From positions 1-5,536 of the forward strand of contig JALOLQ010000121.1 in the NCBI GenBank assembly GCA_025455895.1: a stretch of 5,536 nucleotides of DNA. The letters are read 5' to 3'. This DNA is from Solirubrobacteraceae bacterium (GTDB lineage: Bacteria > Actinomycetota > Thermoleophilia > Solirubrobacterales > Solirubrobacteraceae). Positions 5,012 to 5,536 of this stretch are shown one piece after another. The notes beneath the pieces were generated by a model, which was not told where the DNA came from, made no database searches, and worked only from the letters and a program-made list of their open reading frames with translations. A program made the translations under genes and the position numbers. The stretch's first letter is position 1; every line of letters starts with the position of its first letter.

Positions 5012-5536
5012 CTGCGCGCGCAGCGCCAGGATCCGGCGGACCGACGCCTCGAGCTCGCGGCGCGACAGGGTGCCGGCGCGCACCGCCCCGACGACGGCGT
5101 CGAGCCCCTGCCGCGCGTGCCGGGGTGACTGCGCGTAGAGCAGCAGGTCGTTGCCCGCCGCGCTGGCGCGGACGCCCAGGCGCCGGGGCCCGAGCGCGCG
5201 CAGCGCGCGCACGTCGAGGTCGTCGGTGATCACCACTCCGCGGAAGCCCAGGCGCCCGCGCAGCTCGCCCGTGACGATCGGGCGCGAGAGCAGCGCGATG
5301 CGGCGGTCGAGCGCCGGGTAGCGGGCCGTGCTCGTCATCACCAGCGAGGCGCCGGCGCGGATGCCGGCGGCGAACGGCGCCATCTCGATGCGCCGCAGCG
5401 TCGCCTGGCGGTAGGGCACGGTCTGGACCCGGGCGTCCTCGTCGCCGGGAACCGCTCCGAGGCCCGGGAAGTGCTTGAGCGTCGCCGCGACCCCGCCGCG
5501 CTGAAGCCCGGCGGCGAACGCCCCGCCCAGGCGGCC
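5003..5536 (-). CDS. Glycoside hydrolase family 3 N-terminal domain protein (NagZ-like), 5' end cut by window
   Basis: C-terminal 177 residues of a GH3-type TIM-barrel protein; the frame stays open to the right edge, so the GTG at 5417-5419 is an internal Val codon and not the start. Numbered from the first complete codon in the window: KHFPG at 21-25 (substrate-binding Lys-His of NagZ enzymes), VMTS at 66-69 with PALD following (74-77), then LRGRLGFRGVVITDDLDV with D105, the expected catalytic nucleophile of the S/T-D-D-L motif. The end (AVRAGTLSRRELEASVRRILAL) is the typical C-terminal helix of single-domain NagZ proteins. NagZ enzymes (EC 3.2.1.52) release N-acetylglucosamine from muropeptides or similar glycans. 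One feature is unusual: the D-S-H loop that supplies the Asp-His acid/base dyad in classical NagZ aligns with D32-E33-D34 here, in GLGAVPGDEDARV, so the His is absent. The protein may use another acid/base or have changed activity. No signal peptide can be judged because the N-terminus is missing. It is first in the visible minus-strand trio. Confidence 0.9.
   Translation of the reverse strand, partial: GRLGGAFAAGLQRGGVAATLKHFPGLGAVPGDEDARVQTVPYRQATLRRIEMAPFAAGIRAGASLVMTSTARYPALDRRIALLSRPIVTGELRGRLGFRGVVITDDLDVRALRALGPRRLGVRASAAGNDLLLYAQSPRHARQGLDAVVGAVRAGTLSRRELEASVRRILALRAQLT

Noticed and set aside
5194..5210. Alternating GC run, eight bases either side of a single A, resembling a hairpin or Z-DNA tract
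   Set aside because: It lies inside the GH3 gene and is explained by repeated Arg-Ala-Leu codons (RALRAL); no regulatory context.
1..5536. Possible defence system, mobile element, CRISPR array or tRNA
   Set aside because: No transposase, integrase, nuclease, toxin-antitoxin pair, repeat-spacer pattern or cloverleaf-like sequence was seen; every gene is metabolic, envelope-related or uncharacterised, and codon style is uniform throughout.

Overview
This is a very GC-rich, densely coded chromosomal stretch from what looks like a high-GC actinobacterium. GTG starts occur, Ala/Arg/Gly-rich proteins dominate, and a strong third-position GC bias throws long antisense shadow ORFs. The style (Ala-rich lipoprotein with an LAAGC lipobox, actinobacterial-type PAP2 and lipid-kinase proteins, long crotonase variant) would suit Thermoleophilia/Solirubrobacterales. 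That placement is a judgement from memory and not a proven assignment.

Layout, left to right. (1) Plus strand, 2-930: the C-terminal part of a fumarylacetoacetate-hydrolase-family enzyme, then a small DoxX-like four-helix membrane protein whose GTG start overlaps the upstream stop by 4 bp. (2) Minus strand, 939-2252: a membrane-anchored diacylglycerol-kinase-family lipid kinase. (3) Plus strand, 2267-3419: a PAP2 lipid phosphatase diverging from the kinase across only 14 bp, followed 13 bp later by a small Ala-rich lipoprotein of unknown function. (4) Minus strand, 5536 to 3430: the C-terminal part of a glycoside hydrolase family 3 protein, an uncharacterised helical 194-aa protein, and a long crotonase-superfamily protein, closely spaced and probably one transcript.

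Intergenic DNA totals only about 80 bp, and no gap is longer than 28 bp. I see no tRNA, rRNA, CRISPR array, insertion sequence, attachment site or origin, and no stretch over 300 bp lacks a gene.

The most coherent functional unit is the kinase/phosphatase pair. Lipid phosphorylation and dephosphorylation are opposite reactions, the two genes sit head-to-head, and related domains are found fused in one polypeptide in other actinobacteria. The minus-strand trio has no obvious shared pathway. Its notable structural signal is that two consecutive TAG stop codons each sit exactly in the 3-nt loop of a perfect inverted repeat, one of which also contains the likely ribosome-binding site of the next gene. 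Overall this looks like an ordinary housekeeping or accessory-metabolism region. I do not see convincing evidence of a new defence or mobile system.
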